Of a DNA stretch of 64,000 bases, positions 25,015-38,300 are shown piece by piece (positions within the stretch are counted from its first letter, which is position 1; the number at the start of each line of letters is the position of its first letter). The DNA comes from Watersipora subatra (Eukaryota; Bryozoa; Gymnolaemata; Cheilostomatida; Watersiporidae). The notes below the pieces were generated by a model. The model had not been told where the DNA came from, did no database searches, and worked only from the letters and a program-made list of their open reading frames with translations. The position numbers and the translations under genes were made by a program. The stretch lies in the NCBI RefSeq assembly GCF_963576615.1, contig NC_088712.1, positions 29,417,870 through 29,481,869 of the forward strand, in the 5' to 3' direction.

Positions 25015-25355
25015 AATCTACAATGGAATGAGCACGTAGACAAAATAACTAAACTAGCACTGATAAGAATGATTTTAAAATCAGCTGACACACCTAAAAA
25101 TTGCCTACTTTTCTTTGATGGGATCTTTATTTGAGTATGCTTCTTTGATCTGGGATCCTTATGAAAAAATACATTAAACAGCTCGGAAAGTCACAAAATG
25201 AAGCATTACGCTTTATTTTTAACATCAAAGGACAGAAAAGCTTTACAAAACAGACAGAAGATACTGGTATTGAGTCTCTGAGGGAGAGGAGAAAGCAGGG
25301 AAAGCATAGACTGTTTGTTATAAGCGTGGCTGAAGGTATTGAGCCACCGTTTTAG
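25015..25355 (+). pseudogene. broken LINE reverse-transcriptase C-terminal fragment
   Basis: Frame-shifted pieces read LQWNEHVDKITKLA, then LFEYASLIWDPYEK, then IKQLGKSQNEALRFIFNIKG and DTGIESLRERRKQ. The order and motifs (WDP, LE/GK-Q-x-ALRFI, GIESL-RR) match the thumb region at the end of non-LTR retrotransposon RTs. At least one frameshift and stops show that it is dead. Confidence 0.7.
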
Positions 25356-25359
25356 TGGG

Positions 25360-26213
25360 CATAGGTTATAATACTCGTTAAAGAACAAACACATATACAC
25401 TATATATAAGAGCCGATCTGTTTCATCAGTCTTTTTGGACTCGCACACTAAGGGAGTTAAGATCTTGAAAAGTATTTAACGCATGCAGATAAAGTTAGAG
25501 ACAACAGAAAATATAGACACATCTAAGTTCTTATTTGGAACCGCTTTTCTTGATTACGAAAATATGGTTTTTAGTAATCAAATAATAATAATAGCATAGT
25601 AATAAAACACTCATTTACGCGCTTGCTAAGTGTGGTTTTAGTGGGACAATCCAATAATAATAATGAATTTGAACATAAACACAACATTTTTTCTAAATTG
25701 ATTATAAAAATTATAGCAAACAATATAAGCTTGATAAAGATTTATAGGAAAATTGAGTTGTAAACTGTAAAGACGCAACGTAAAATACCATAAAGTAATA
25801 ACACATATAAAGCATGTCAGATCAAGTCACACCAATAAAAGACTGGATGGTACTTATAGGTAGATACAGAGGCATTAATAATTATTCAGCATACAACAGT
25901 AGAGCTTGTAACGATTGCTCATCAAGATTTAAACCACGACGATTATATTATTATCCACATGCAAAGCAACACGCATACCATAGAAAATATTTCAGATGAT
26001 ATATATTTAAAGTAAGCAAGCATATAGTAGCATATAAAATTTTCAGTAGTCTCAAAATAATGTTTGAACTCGCATTAAAGAATTCAGCAGAAAACCGTTA
26101 GGCAGCTCATGCATGATTTAATACTTTAAGCGTGTTTTTGCAGTTCCTTCTTAAAATTCAACTCAAAGAAAAAAGATTTCTGCATCTTTGATTGTGTTTT
26201 TGTCACAGAATCT
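25360..26213. other. upstream flank of the MEK5 coding start
   Basis: The sequence TTTTTGTCACAG ends 4-6 nt before the first ATG and would serve as a splice acceptor, so the transcript probably begins in an unseen 5'UTR exon. A 61-codon frame at 25814-25999 has no recognisable features. Confidence 0.35.
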
Positions 26214-26339
26214 ATGGCAGCCCACCTGCCTCCATTCTCTCTTGAGATCTTTAGCCATGATCAGACCCAGTTGGCCGTGCTTAATGTTACCAACCCATCT
26301 GAGCAGCTCACTTACTTCAACATCATAGGTGCCATCCAG
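26214..26339 (+). CDS. MAP2K5: MEK5 exon 1 (start, first half of PB1)
   Basis: 42 codons from ATG: MAAHLPPFSLEIFSHDQTQL through FNIIGAIQ, with donor CAG|GTATGT, phase 0. The hydrophobic alternation fits the first strands and helix of PB1. This is the only Met in the exon, and there is a splice acceptor just before it. Confidence 0.8.
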
Positions 26340-29300
26340 GTATGTGGTTTTTCTTTTTCGGATTAACAATTCATTTTTCTGCTCTCATTACTCTTCTCGA
26401 TTCAGTTTGTAGCACCTGTGCAGCTCACTTCTATTATGGGTATGGTCAGGATTTTTTAGCTCGGCATCGGTTAACAGCCGTACCAGTGTCTCTAGTCTGT
26501 GTTTTGGTGAGATCCTTACCCACGTTTTAGCCTTTGCTGTTTAGCTTGGTTACATTTCTAGTGTTTTTTGTTTAACTTATTTTCAGTTACAAATATCAAT
26601 ATTTGTGGTATCATATATCGATATAAACAGTATCAATATATAAATATTGATAATTCAAGTATATAATAACAATGTATATACATAAATCTCAGTGTTTGCC
26701 TTTCGAGTGTCCAGTTGTAAAGATTAAAAGGAACGAAAACTCCGCTTCACATTAAATTGAACTTGGAACCTCTAGTTCTGCATGTAATGACTGCGTCAGA
26801 GAAATAAACAGATTCCACTCTACGGCGGCTTTTCGTTTTTGAGCTTTTAAGAGCTTGTAATCACATTTCCACATATTTGACACTTACAACACAACAGAGT
26901 AAGACATTGTGAATCTTTTGATACCAAGTAACTGTAATGTGAATTTAGTCTAAAACCTATTCGTCTGATTTACCATTTGGTCTAATGATGATTAGTCTAA
27001 AACCTATTCGTCCGATATACCATTTGGTCTAATGACGATTAGTCTAAAATCTATTCGTCTAATATACCATTTGGTCTAATGACGATTTAGGCCAGCTTAA
27101 CAACCTTTACGCGTAACGGTCAACAGTGCTAGTTATTGCCCGAGGCAAGCTAACCTGTTCTCACCATACCATGGAATAACTGTGCACAAACCTATTACAC
27201 TAGTTCTAATACGCATGCTTACAGAGCTTGTGAAAATACTATTGGCTATTACTAGCACAGTTGAAGATAACTGTTGTGGGAGAAATCATGACAAATTGCA
27301 AGCTGGCTTCACGGCTCTTATTATAGTAAAGATTTAGACAAGATTAAGCTGCTAGCTTAAAGGTTGACTTGCAACAAAATTCACATTACGTTATTTGGTA
27401 TCACAAGATTCACCATATCTTACTCTGTTGTGTTGTAGGTGCCAAATATGTGGGAATGTGATTGCAAGCTCTTAAAAGCTAAAAAACGAACAGTTAATCG
27501 CAGCCACACGAGACCGCCGTAGTTGGAATTCTCTTTCCAAAACGGCTCAAATGGGATGTAGTTGTTACAGGATGGTTTCTGTTTACGCTTTCATGCAACC
27601 TCATTCGTCGAAATATTTTCACAAATATACTTCACGCATTCAATAAAACCATGTCTATTGTTCTTACGCGTCTGTTTTATCATCATTGTAATGCTGTCAC
27701 TTTTAGCACTGATATCTTATAACTTACCGTAAAAATTCATTTAGTTTTTCAACCTTAGCTCGAAGGAGTACATATCAGTGTCTGATAATCATGACGAGCC
27801 TGTTGGTCACCTGTGATAATCAAAAAGTGCTGCAAAAATTATTTGCGAAGTATTGGGGCACATGATCAGATTACGACTTGACGTTTAGATCAAGCCGAAA
27901 CAAAACTGTAAAGCAGCGAGCATCTATATTTGATACGGGGTCTTCGGTAAAACCTGAAGTGTTTGTCATAAACTAGTGCTACGATAAGTTTTATGTTGAG
28001 CTTTTTATTGGCCTTTGAATTCACGTGAGATCATCACGTGACAAGACAATAACCAAATGTAATGACTGCGTCAGAGAAATAAACAGATTCCACTCTACGG
28101 CGGCTTTTCGTTTTTGAGCTTTTAAGAGCTTGTAATCACATTTCCACATATTTGACACTTACAACACAACAGAGTAAGACATTGTGAATCTTTTGATACC
28201 AAGTAACTGTAATGTGAATTTTGTTGCAAGTCAACCTCTCAAGTTTATGGGATAAATAAGTTTAGCCAATGGCAACTGCATTACCTGCCAGAGTTTATAA
28301 GCTGTTTTATTTATTTATTTGTTCAGCTAGTAAGTAATATATACATTTTTTAAATCAATATATAAACTTATCCAAGTTTACTTTGTTATATACATTGTAT
28401 TTGTCAAAGTTTGCTTATAGATTATGGTAATGACTAATTTTTCATCAAATATTGAGAGCATTGGTAATAGTTTATTTTAATAGCATGAATATTACAGAAG
28501 GTCTTGTTATGTGTTTAAGAATTTGAAAAAAACGTGTTTTTCTTTTGTAGCATTATCTTCCGCAGACAACCATACATGCCTTCCAATACGTTGACGATGA
28601 GGGAGACTATATCACAGGTGTGACAATGTTTATAGAGTAATAAAGAGTCAGCGGTAAAAAGAGAATATTAAAATAAATTTAGGCTGGAAAGGCAAGACCA
28701 GGCATCTGTGAGGCGAGAAATGAAAACTATTCAAAGACACGCTCGGACCATATTTAGTAAAAAAATAGACTTTAAAATCTGCTGTTTTTAAAGGTGGCGA
28801 GTTTTTGAGCATCATGAGGACGATATCATTCAAATGAGGGTGATTGAGTCTTGCTCATCTCAACTCGCTCTGCTTTCAGCAGACAAATGTCGGCATAAAA
28901 CTCGCTAAGTGTCTATCTCACTGATTGGTTAACATGAAAAAACACTACCAACTGCACTCTAATTACAGATCAATTTGTTTTAGGTTGAAAGGTTTATCGA
29001 AATGGGATTAGAGTCAATAGTTTTCATACGATCTAACCAATTTAAGCTACAAAATTCCAAAAAATTTAACAACTAAGCGGCTTCTTAAAATACTCTCAAT
29101 TTAGACAACGGTAACTCACTATGTTTCACCCTTAGTTTGTACCGAAAATTATTCATCTTAAAAAATTAATTTTCTTTATTGTACGAATTTGTAACATGTT
29201 ACTACTTAATTTAGTAGCCATTCATTTAATTTTGAATTTTTACTCTGTCTGTTCTTTTTTCATAAAACATGGTGCAAAATAATGAGCCAAAGAAACTTTT

Positions 29301-32300
29301 GGTGCAGACATCTCGAAATAGATTGAAGACTTAGTGATTGGTTACCGATAGATTGGTTACTGATCAATCCGCCAACTTATCTCAAGTTTATTTAAATGAG
29401 CATTTCCTCGTTGGACAGGCTAGTTATAAACATTTTAGGACAAGTAAGCCTCGCACTTCTTTGGGTTAAGCTTGGATATGTCCCAAGTTTATATTGTATT
29501 TGGTACAATCTGTCCGACGAATGGTCTAATAAACTAATTTGTCCAAAGGCATTTAGTCTCAAACCTATTCGTCCGATATGCCATTTGGTCTGATGATGAT
29601 TAGTCTAAAACCTATTCGTCTGATTTACCATTTGGTCTAATGACGATTAGTCTAAAACCTATTCGTCCGATATGCCATTTGGTCTAATGACGATTAGTCT
29701 AAAACCTATTCATCCGATATACCATTCGGTCTAATGACGATTAGTCTAAAACCTATTCGTCTGATTCACCATTTGGTCTAATGATGATTAGTCTAAAACC
29801 TATTCGTCTGATTTACCATTTGGTCTAATGACGATTAGTCTAAAACCTATTCGTCCGATATGCCATTTGGTCTAATGACGATTAGTCTAAAACCTATTCA
29901 TCCGATATACCATTCGGTCTAATGACGATTAGTCTAAAATCTATTCGTCTAATATACCATTTGGTCTAATGACGATTTAGGCCAGCTTAACAACCTTTAC
30001 GCGTAACGGTCAACAGTGCTAGTTATTAACCCAAGTAAGCGCTTTAAGCATGAGTATTTTAACCAATGTAATGACTATTGGCCAATGAACCCAATGTATT
30101 TCGTGCAGCTTGATAGTTGAGTTCACTGCCTCTAGATCTGGAGGTTCCGAGATCAAATCTAGTGTCATGTGACTTTATTGCTAGATTTTAATTCTTAAAC
30201 TCTGTGTTCAGTTGTAGCTGGACACAGGATTTAACCAAAAAGACAAACGCTGAGATTTATATAAATACTATATATATACCACCCGGCATTGCCCGAGTAA
30301 TAAAAGTCTGCACAGAAATTTGATTTGTATTTAACACATAACAACATTTGCCATTCTAACTTTTAAACTACATATCATGTTTTGTGTAGTTGGAATAACT
30401 TACTACTACTATTACTTGCTAATTATTTCACATTTAAATCTAAACGCTTTTCTAGTTGTTTTATTTTTTAAAATTTATTTGACCTGCGCAAAACATTTTT
30501 CTCATGATATGAAGTTTGAAAGTTACAGTTGTTTGCCAAAGTTTGAAAACCTTACAGTTGTTTTTATTTTTTCCTAAATGAAGTCAGTTTTGCTACGATT
30601 ACAATATAAGATGATTCGGTAATAATACAATTGATACGAACTAAGAAAACAAGTCAAAATCCTGTATATGTTGAATTAATAATAACGATTCTTGCATAGA
30701 AGTGTGCATGTATGAAAAAGGTTACTGTTCCTCCATAAGCTATCCATCCAAACTTTGAATATGACGATACTGGTACCTCTTGATACTGGTACTAATGTAA
30801 AAGTGAGATATCTACTGTCTTTGTCTGACCGAACGGAGAGATGATGTTGAGGCTCTTCCTATGAAGGTAATATAATTGTCCGCGTGAGAAGAATTGGCCT
30901 TGACCCCAGATATAATAATCGAACCTTATGGAAAATATTTCTTAACAGGGGCATTGTAACGCTAACGTAACTGCTCAAATAATAATCGTATGCATACGGT
31001 ATAGGGAGTATGATAACATCTTCGATCAAGAAGGTCTATGTAGCTCAGTGGTAGAGCGTTTGGATAATAAATCTTGCGAATGCATGTGTTGTTAGTTCAA
31101 ATCTGTCAGAGCCGCGAAATTTTAATTCTAAAATTTTAATGGTTATAGCTGGAAAGACACACATACCAACACTGAGAAATATATGTATAGATTGAGATGA
31201 ATTAAAAAAAGGCAGCAAGTTTTTAATTCTGACGAGGTGTGAAGTATGTAAACCTGTTTGGTATTGTCTTATCATGCATTGTTACAGTACGAACGGACAG
31301 AGAAACAGCAGAGATGATAAAAGCATATGTAACAGCCAACTTTGACAGGTCATCAAACGCTTTTGTTGCTCCACTGATGATATACCCGAGCAATGACAGC
31401 GTGCAGGAGCCAGGCAGCGCAGGCCTTAAAAACCGCCCCAACCTGCACGTTGAGGTAGATGGCGTATATACTATATGGAATATTGGAATGAGATGAATTA
31501 TTATAAAATAAATGTGCTTAATGAAGGTTGTGTGGAGTAAAGCAGGTAACTTAAATGTGGCGATCTAAAAGAACAGCCATCTTTTTCTCTCCTCTCACTT
31601 ATATGTACATAGTAGCTTTAGTACTTAGTCCCTAGATTCATCAACTTCATGCAACTGCTGTGACCACTCCACTAGCCATGACCTCAGACCTTAACATAAT
31701 CTGGGTCCCAAACCCCGTCACACAAAAACTAAAGCACAGGAATCGCTCGATGTGTGTTGGTTTTGAGAATTGTGCCACCTCATGTGTTTAGTGCATTTGT
31801 CAGCTGATTTACATGAGCGAGCTGCCAATAAAGAGTTGTGTAGAAAAATGTTAACAGCTATAGTCAGGCTGACTATCTATTATGGAGTTGTCTCTTCTGC
31901 AGCATTGCCTCTTTCACCTAGGGATGTTTTTAGGTCCTGGCTGTTGCTCTCTTATTTAACTAGTAATAAAAGATGGTTTAGCTCGATGGTAAACATTGTG
32001 ATGAATTCTGAAGAAAGTCTTGCTAATGAGTAATGGTGAGCCTTGTTTAGTCATTCTACTGAATATGTTGAGTCATTGTACTGAATATGTTGAGTCGTTG
32101 CACTGAATATGTTGAGTCATTGTACTGAATATGTCGAGTCATAATACTGAATATGTTGAGTCATTGTACTGAATATGTTGAGTCATTGTACTGAATATGT
32201 TAAGTCATTGTAATGAATATGTTGAGTCATTGTACTGAATATGTTGAGTTATAATACTGAATATGTTGAGTCATAATACTGAACCATAGTAGCTTGGTTA

Positions 32301-35300
32301 AAAACGCATAGCGCTCTTCACTACGCAAATCACTAAAGCTTGCTCTCACAACTCTTATTAGTAAATTTAGCAATACGGATAGTAGCTTACTCAAATTAGT
32401 CATTTGCAATGAGCCAGGCTAATGGCAAGCCACAGGCAACTACATTATCTGCCACTGTTTATAAGCTGTTTTTGAATACCCGTGCAACTCCGCACATTTG
32501 GCTAATATATAATATTTTTTAATATATAATATATTCCAATACATAATATATTCCAACATATAATATATTCCAATATATAATATATTCCAATAAATAATAT
32601 ATTCCAATATATAATGTGTTCCAATATATAAAACATGTATGTTCTAATGTATAATATATATGTATAATATAATACGATATATAATAAAACAGAAATCAAT
32701 TTTGCAAAATAGGATTTCTCGAAGACTCACAGCTCTCCCAGCTTTTTGTTTTTGAAATTTGGGACGAAAAAAGAGCGTTATACTTGGGCAATTATAGTAC
32801 AATCTATCCACTGTATGTCTATCCGTCATTAAGGATATCTTTTCTACAGGTGCCTGGTTCGGCTCCAATAGGTAAGGGTTCAGGAGGCAGCGTGCATCAG
32901 CAATCGACATCGTCTAGTGGTGGAATACAGTCAGCTTCGCCCATGAACCTTAACCATGGCAGCGCGACCTCACACGGCACCGGTTCACCTGACTCTATCA
33001 AACTAGCGAGCATTATGAATGCACCACTCAGCGCAGACGCTGATCCGCTCAGCTTAGACCAACTGGTCTATGATCCTGGATCTGATAGGTTGGGGGCGGG
33101 TAAGTTGGTGAAACTAAGGCTATTATAGATAGGTATTGCATTCTTTCTGCTTGTGTAAAATAGTCTGAATGTGTATACTCTCTGAAAGAGTAGCTATATT
33201 AAATACAAGGCCACCAGAACAGAAACATTCAACTTATGCTTGTATGAAATGGTCGGCTCGATGCAATTAAATTTCATGCCATATCTCACCCAATCAACGG
33301 CAAGAGATGCAAAGTGGATCGTAACAAGTTATCAGAGAAAAGAACAAAATGAAAAACATTACTGAACAAAGTTTTGTTTACGTGCAAAAAATCATGCAAA
33401 AGTGAATCCTACATCATTTATAAGTTGTGGATGTGGTACAGACGGTTCCCTACTTACGAACATTCGAGTTACGAACAACGGTACATACGAACAGGTCTGC
33501 GCGTAGGCACTACTCAGAAGTACCACCCAGCATCCACCTTTCTCTGCCCAGTTCGTTGCAGTACATAGGTGCGTGAACGTATCTCCAGTGCGCAAAGAAC
33601 TTTTTTTTACGGCACGTATTGTAAAGGGATTTGCCGGTTTTTACTTGGCATGATCTAGACTAATAAATAAAGAGAAGAGAGTGCGTGTAGTTTCATTCAG
33701 CTTTTAATTATTGAAGGAAATTTTACTAGCCGAGGAGTATACGGCTATCTGCTCTGCTCAACTAAGTGAGCGCACTCCTTTATATACAATAATATCAACC
33801 GTTCCGGCTAACGGCAAACGGTAAGAACACCGGCTAACAAGGTGAATAAATAGGACCGCTAGCGCGTTGGTATGACAACAATATAAGTGACGATAAGTGA
33901 TAGTGTTATGACTGTATATCAGATATAACAATAGCATAACGAGTGAAACAGCGATATAATAAACGGACAACACATCCAAAAATAAGACAACAACGATAAG
34001 TGATAGCATAACAATTAAAACAACAATATAATAAAAATGACAAGACATACAATAAATAAGAAATGCAGTGTCATGGCCTGGCGTCCACCAAAGTATTATA
34101 TCCATTGTATTAAATTTTTTTCAGTACAAACCAATACAGGTTACTTATACAAGCCTTAAACATACTTATATAAACCTTCAATATACTTATATAGGCCTTA
34201 AACATGAATTATAATACAAAATATAGCACTGAAGCAACTTACGAACAAATTCACCTTACGAACAATCGTTCGGAACGTAACTCGTTCGTAGGTTGGGAAC
34301 CGTCTGTATTGCTAATGACAATGTGCTGTCAATATATTTCCTCAGCACTAAGTAGGTTGGTGTAAACCAGGGATGGCATGTTCCTTATTATATATAATAA
34401 ACCAGAATTATGATCTTGTACATAAGATTCCAGGTAGCGTGGTGAGGGTAGTTGACATTCATGATTATTAGGTGGGAAAATTTGTACAACTCTCACTAGG
34501 CAATGGAGGAAATGTGTTCAAATTGTACCATGCATTCCCAGACAATGGAGGAAATGTGTTCAAAGCGTACATTGCGTTTCCAGGCAATAGAGGAAATACA
34601 ATTACCTATGTTCAACGTGTACCTTGTGTTCCCAAGCAATGGAAACAATGTGTTCAAAATTAACTTTGTGTTTCTAGGCAATCAAGGAAATGTCTTCAAA
34701 GGGTACCTTGTGTTCCCAGGCACTGGAGGGAATGTGTTGAAGATGTACTCTGTGTTTCTAGGCAATGGAGGAAGCGTGTTCAAAGTGTACCACAAGACGA
34801 TGGGTACGACTGTGGCTCTCAAAATAATCGGACTTGACGCCACGTCTGCAGCTGAGCAGAAGCAAATCATATCTGAGTTGAGCATCTTACACAGATGCAA
34901 GTCTCCGTTTATTATCAGGTAATTTCTACACGTCTGTGTGTCAAAACTCTTATTGGTTCTGGAAGCATCGTTGATGAGTCATGATCTAAGACCACCCACA
35001 GAATTTTATTCGATGGAGAGTTTTTTTAAATCGTGCTCCTGTCTTACTGCTACAGTTTTAGTTACCCTTGGACATTTATGTATTCGCCTCATAGATATAG
35101 TAAACCCTAGATATGCGAATAATCAAAACAAGTGAGGCCTATAATTAGCATGGCGCAACGTCATGGTGATGTGCAAAGCGAATCAGCTGATCAATGAACT
35201 CCTATTGACTTAGCACTAAAAACTGCTCAATTTTTCCATAGTTTGTGCATCTGAGACTGCATATTTTATTGAAAATGTGTAAAACTTATATACAGTAATA

Positions 35301-38300
35301 CTTCAACTTACGAGTGCCCTAACGTAAGAGAAACTTGAGGTATGAGCCAGCTTTTAAGCAAGTTTTAGCACTAACATATGAGCCATGTTTGAGATACGAG
35401 CACATGAGTCAGTTGCCAAGTATGTCGGAGGTGTTTTATGAGAACAGCATCACTCTGCATTTTTCAGCTGCTCAGATTATACTTTTGTATCATGTTTTTT
35501 GTGCGCGATTTTTAGTGCAGAATTATGTGAATTAAAAGTACCGTGCGTAGACCGAAAGTTTGCCGGTAAAAGGATAGATAATGCAAAGAAAAAGCGAATG
35601 ATAACAATTGATATTAAACAGACAATTATTGAAAAATATGCAAAATATATATGCGTGATTGAGCTAGCTCAGCAATATGACAGAAATACATCCACAATTA
35701 TCAAACACAAGGATTATATTCAAGACATTTAGCTTGCAAAAGGACTAACCATAGTTTCTAAACGACGCAGCGATCTTCACGACCACTGATAGAGAGACTG
35801 CTCAGGCTTTGGATAAAAGACAAACAGTTGGCCGGTGATTGCGTAACTGAAACGATGCTACGTAAAAAGGCTGGTGCTATCTATCAAGACTATAAAAATA
35901 GACATTCGGACAAGTTGGCTAGTGGTCGTGCATTAACTCTTGGTGACGACACCTGTGTTCGTCCTGATCGCAACATGTTGAAAGGATGACAAAGGCAAAC
36001 GTCCTTGGATAGGTTCGTCTTAAAACGGCCGGCTGGTCGTGCGAGCGAAACAAAAGAAAAATTAGCTAACCAGCGAGAAACTTAAAACTATGAACGCTGA
36101 AGAAATTTTAATTACGTTAAGTTAAAGATTAAAGTTTGCTTTTATGTTTGCTTTAAGTTTGTCTTTTAAGACTTGGATAAAATCCAAATTTATCAAAGTC
36201 AACTGTTGTAATGAAGGATAACTTATCTCTCCCTCTCTGGCAAATGCTAGCGTTAGCTGCTTTTGTATGTATTTAATTTTACATTTTAATTAATCACATT
36301 TCCTTGCATTATTTTTTATTTGTTCTTCTTTGAAAGCATGTGGTAAGTTAGGACAATAACCAACATGTTCTTTCTGTTACAATATATTGTTTTGAGTGTT
36401 TTATTTGCATTTTTAGAGTATGGAAACCAATCAATATATATTTAATTGTTCTATATACAAATAAATTGCACCAACATGCGAGTAAATTGGCATACGAGCT
36501 CAGTCTCTGAATGCATTAAGCTCGTAAGTCGAAGTATGACTGTAATGACTTTGGATGAGAAAGGCAAGAATCTTACACGCATGGTAATGAATAATACCAA
36601 TGATTTAGAAGCTTCTATATCATTGATAATACAAAGAGTGACCAAATATAAATTAAACTAATAACAAATTGATGAATCAAACGAGATTTAGAAGCAGTTA
36701 CGCTGGACCACTGTATTAAACACCCATTAGACATGACTGAAAATAACTAGACGAGATAGTTTTTGTCTAAGGTTGGTTGAACTAGATTCCTGCTTTGAAG
36801 CGGCATAGTGTATTCTGATTTTAGTATAGCGATTTACTATAGTTTTCAGTAGACTGTTGGCATGCACTGGACATGTAAAACCTTGATTGAGGTTATGTAA
36901 TAAGACATATATGTTATTGTCTGTGATGTTACTTGTTTAAAAGCTCTCTGTGTGATACCATAGCTCCCCATGTGTGAACGTAGGCACTTTTCTGCAGCAA
37001 TACATATTTGGCCTATCAATCTGGTCACCAATCCTCCTCTGTTTTTAACTGAGATTAGGGTTATGTCATCACTATTTCTACTTCCCACTACTTCTACACC
37101 GGTCAAGAACTTGATACACTCATCACATTTGAGTTAGAAAAAAATCCTCATCACTGAACTCCTCATCTTCACCTTCCTCAGCTTTTGTCTCTTCTTTCTT
37201 TTTCTTTCTAGCCAGAGAATGTAGCAGGAGTTGGCCAGTTTTTTCAGCCCTGCTCACATCAAGATCAGTACAGTTAGCATTGGGACGGTGTGATATCTGC
37301 TTTTATGAGCAGTGCTCGAAGTTCAGATCTAAAGCACTGCATATCCGGGTTATTGTTATAGCCACCCTTAGATCGTATTGTGGAAAACAGAATCTCAATG
37401 TGATCCTGGTTGATCTTAAAGGTTAGGAAGTAGTTGATGTAAGGGTAGTTGCTGAAAAGATACTGAGCAATGCCATGTACAGATTTGGCTGCTGACTCAA
37501 AACCAATGACGAAATGAGGATGATTTTCCTATTATTTTCCACTAGCATCTTTCAGCTTGGCTGTCTTTAATCGGCATAGATAGCTAATGATATTGTTGAG
37601 AACTTCTTGTTTTGAGTTGAAGTGCTGTCTCGTTATGGGCAATTGAGGAAATACCTGGTGTGTTGTGGTCTCTTCTGATGACATTTCACTAAGAATTTGG
37701 TCTTATTGTTACGTTTATGACTTAAAAACTAGCATGCCAAGCGTGCTTCCACTACTGAACTTATTGCTCAATTGAAGGCTTTGATGCTGTGATGCACATC
37801 ACTACGACGTAACGTCGTGAAAACAACAGCCAATTATAGGCCTCACTTTCACTCCATCGTAATGATGGCTATTCGCCAATCTAGGGTTTACTATATCTAT
37901 GATTCGCCTCATCTAACTTTCGCGTTTTCGCGGAGTCATCCTCTCGCAAAAATTTCATGAGCGAAACTAAACTGTCATAACGAACGAACGAAAACGCGGA
38001 ATTAAATAGCTTTGTTTATTGATAGTCCAAGAAACAAATGGAAGCAAGCGATCAAATTGCATTATCGATCTCGGCCACACAATTCTATCTGCGGTTCACA
38101 ATTACAAACTAGTCCCATATTGAAAACTTTTTCCTTACCAGTGAACCGAACCTGAAGAATCTAATTATGTTTGTTCCACTGCATTTATTTTCACATCACT
38201 ATATTTTCGCACTCATCAGAGCTGCGAAATTAAGTCGCAGCGAAATTTTACTCTGTATGCTACTCACGAAACTAAATGCTAGCGAAATATAAGTGTCCTA

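Larger units (their letters stand above)
35090..37901 (-). mobile_element. P-element-like DNA transposon with 8-bp target duplication
   Basis: Terminal inverted repeats CATAGATATAGTAAACCCTA at both ends, subterminal inverted repeats AGTGAGGCCTATAATT (35131-35146 and 37832-37847), and a perfect 8-bp duplication ATTCGCCT (35082-35089 and 37902-37909). All three are diagnostic of P-superfamily elements. The interior has a decayed minus-strand transposase, and a pogo-like element has inserted into it at 35293. Without that insertion it is about 1.56 kb. Confidence 0.85.

Noticed and set aside
29522-29985. Regular repeats that might suggest a CRISPR array
   Set aside because: The units are contiguous near-identical 47-mers with no unique spacers, in a eukaryotic intron. 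It is a satellite.
31030-31107. tRNA-like sequence with good A and B boxes
   Set aside because: The acceptor arms do not pair, and the sequence continues into a tail shared by other dispersed copies. It is the head of a SINE and not a tRNA gene.
31239-31287. Met-initiated extension of MEK5 exon 3
   Set aside because: The segment before 31288 ends in a splice acceptor, and exon 2 supplies the matching half codon, so this is intron.
34503-34760. Upstream Met and frame leading into the MEK5 exon
   Set aside because: This part is the tandem array in the intron. The kinase alignment requires the junction from 33099 to 34762, and the first units are out of frame with that.
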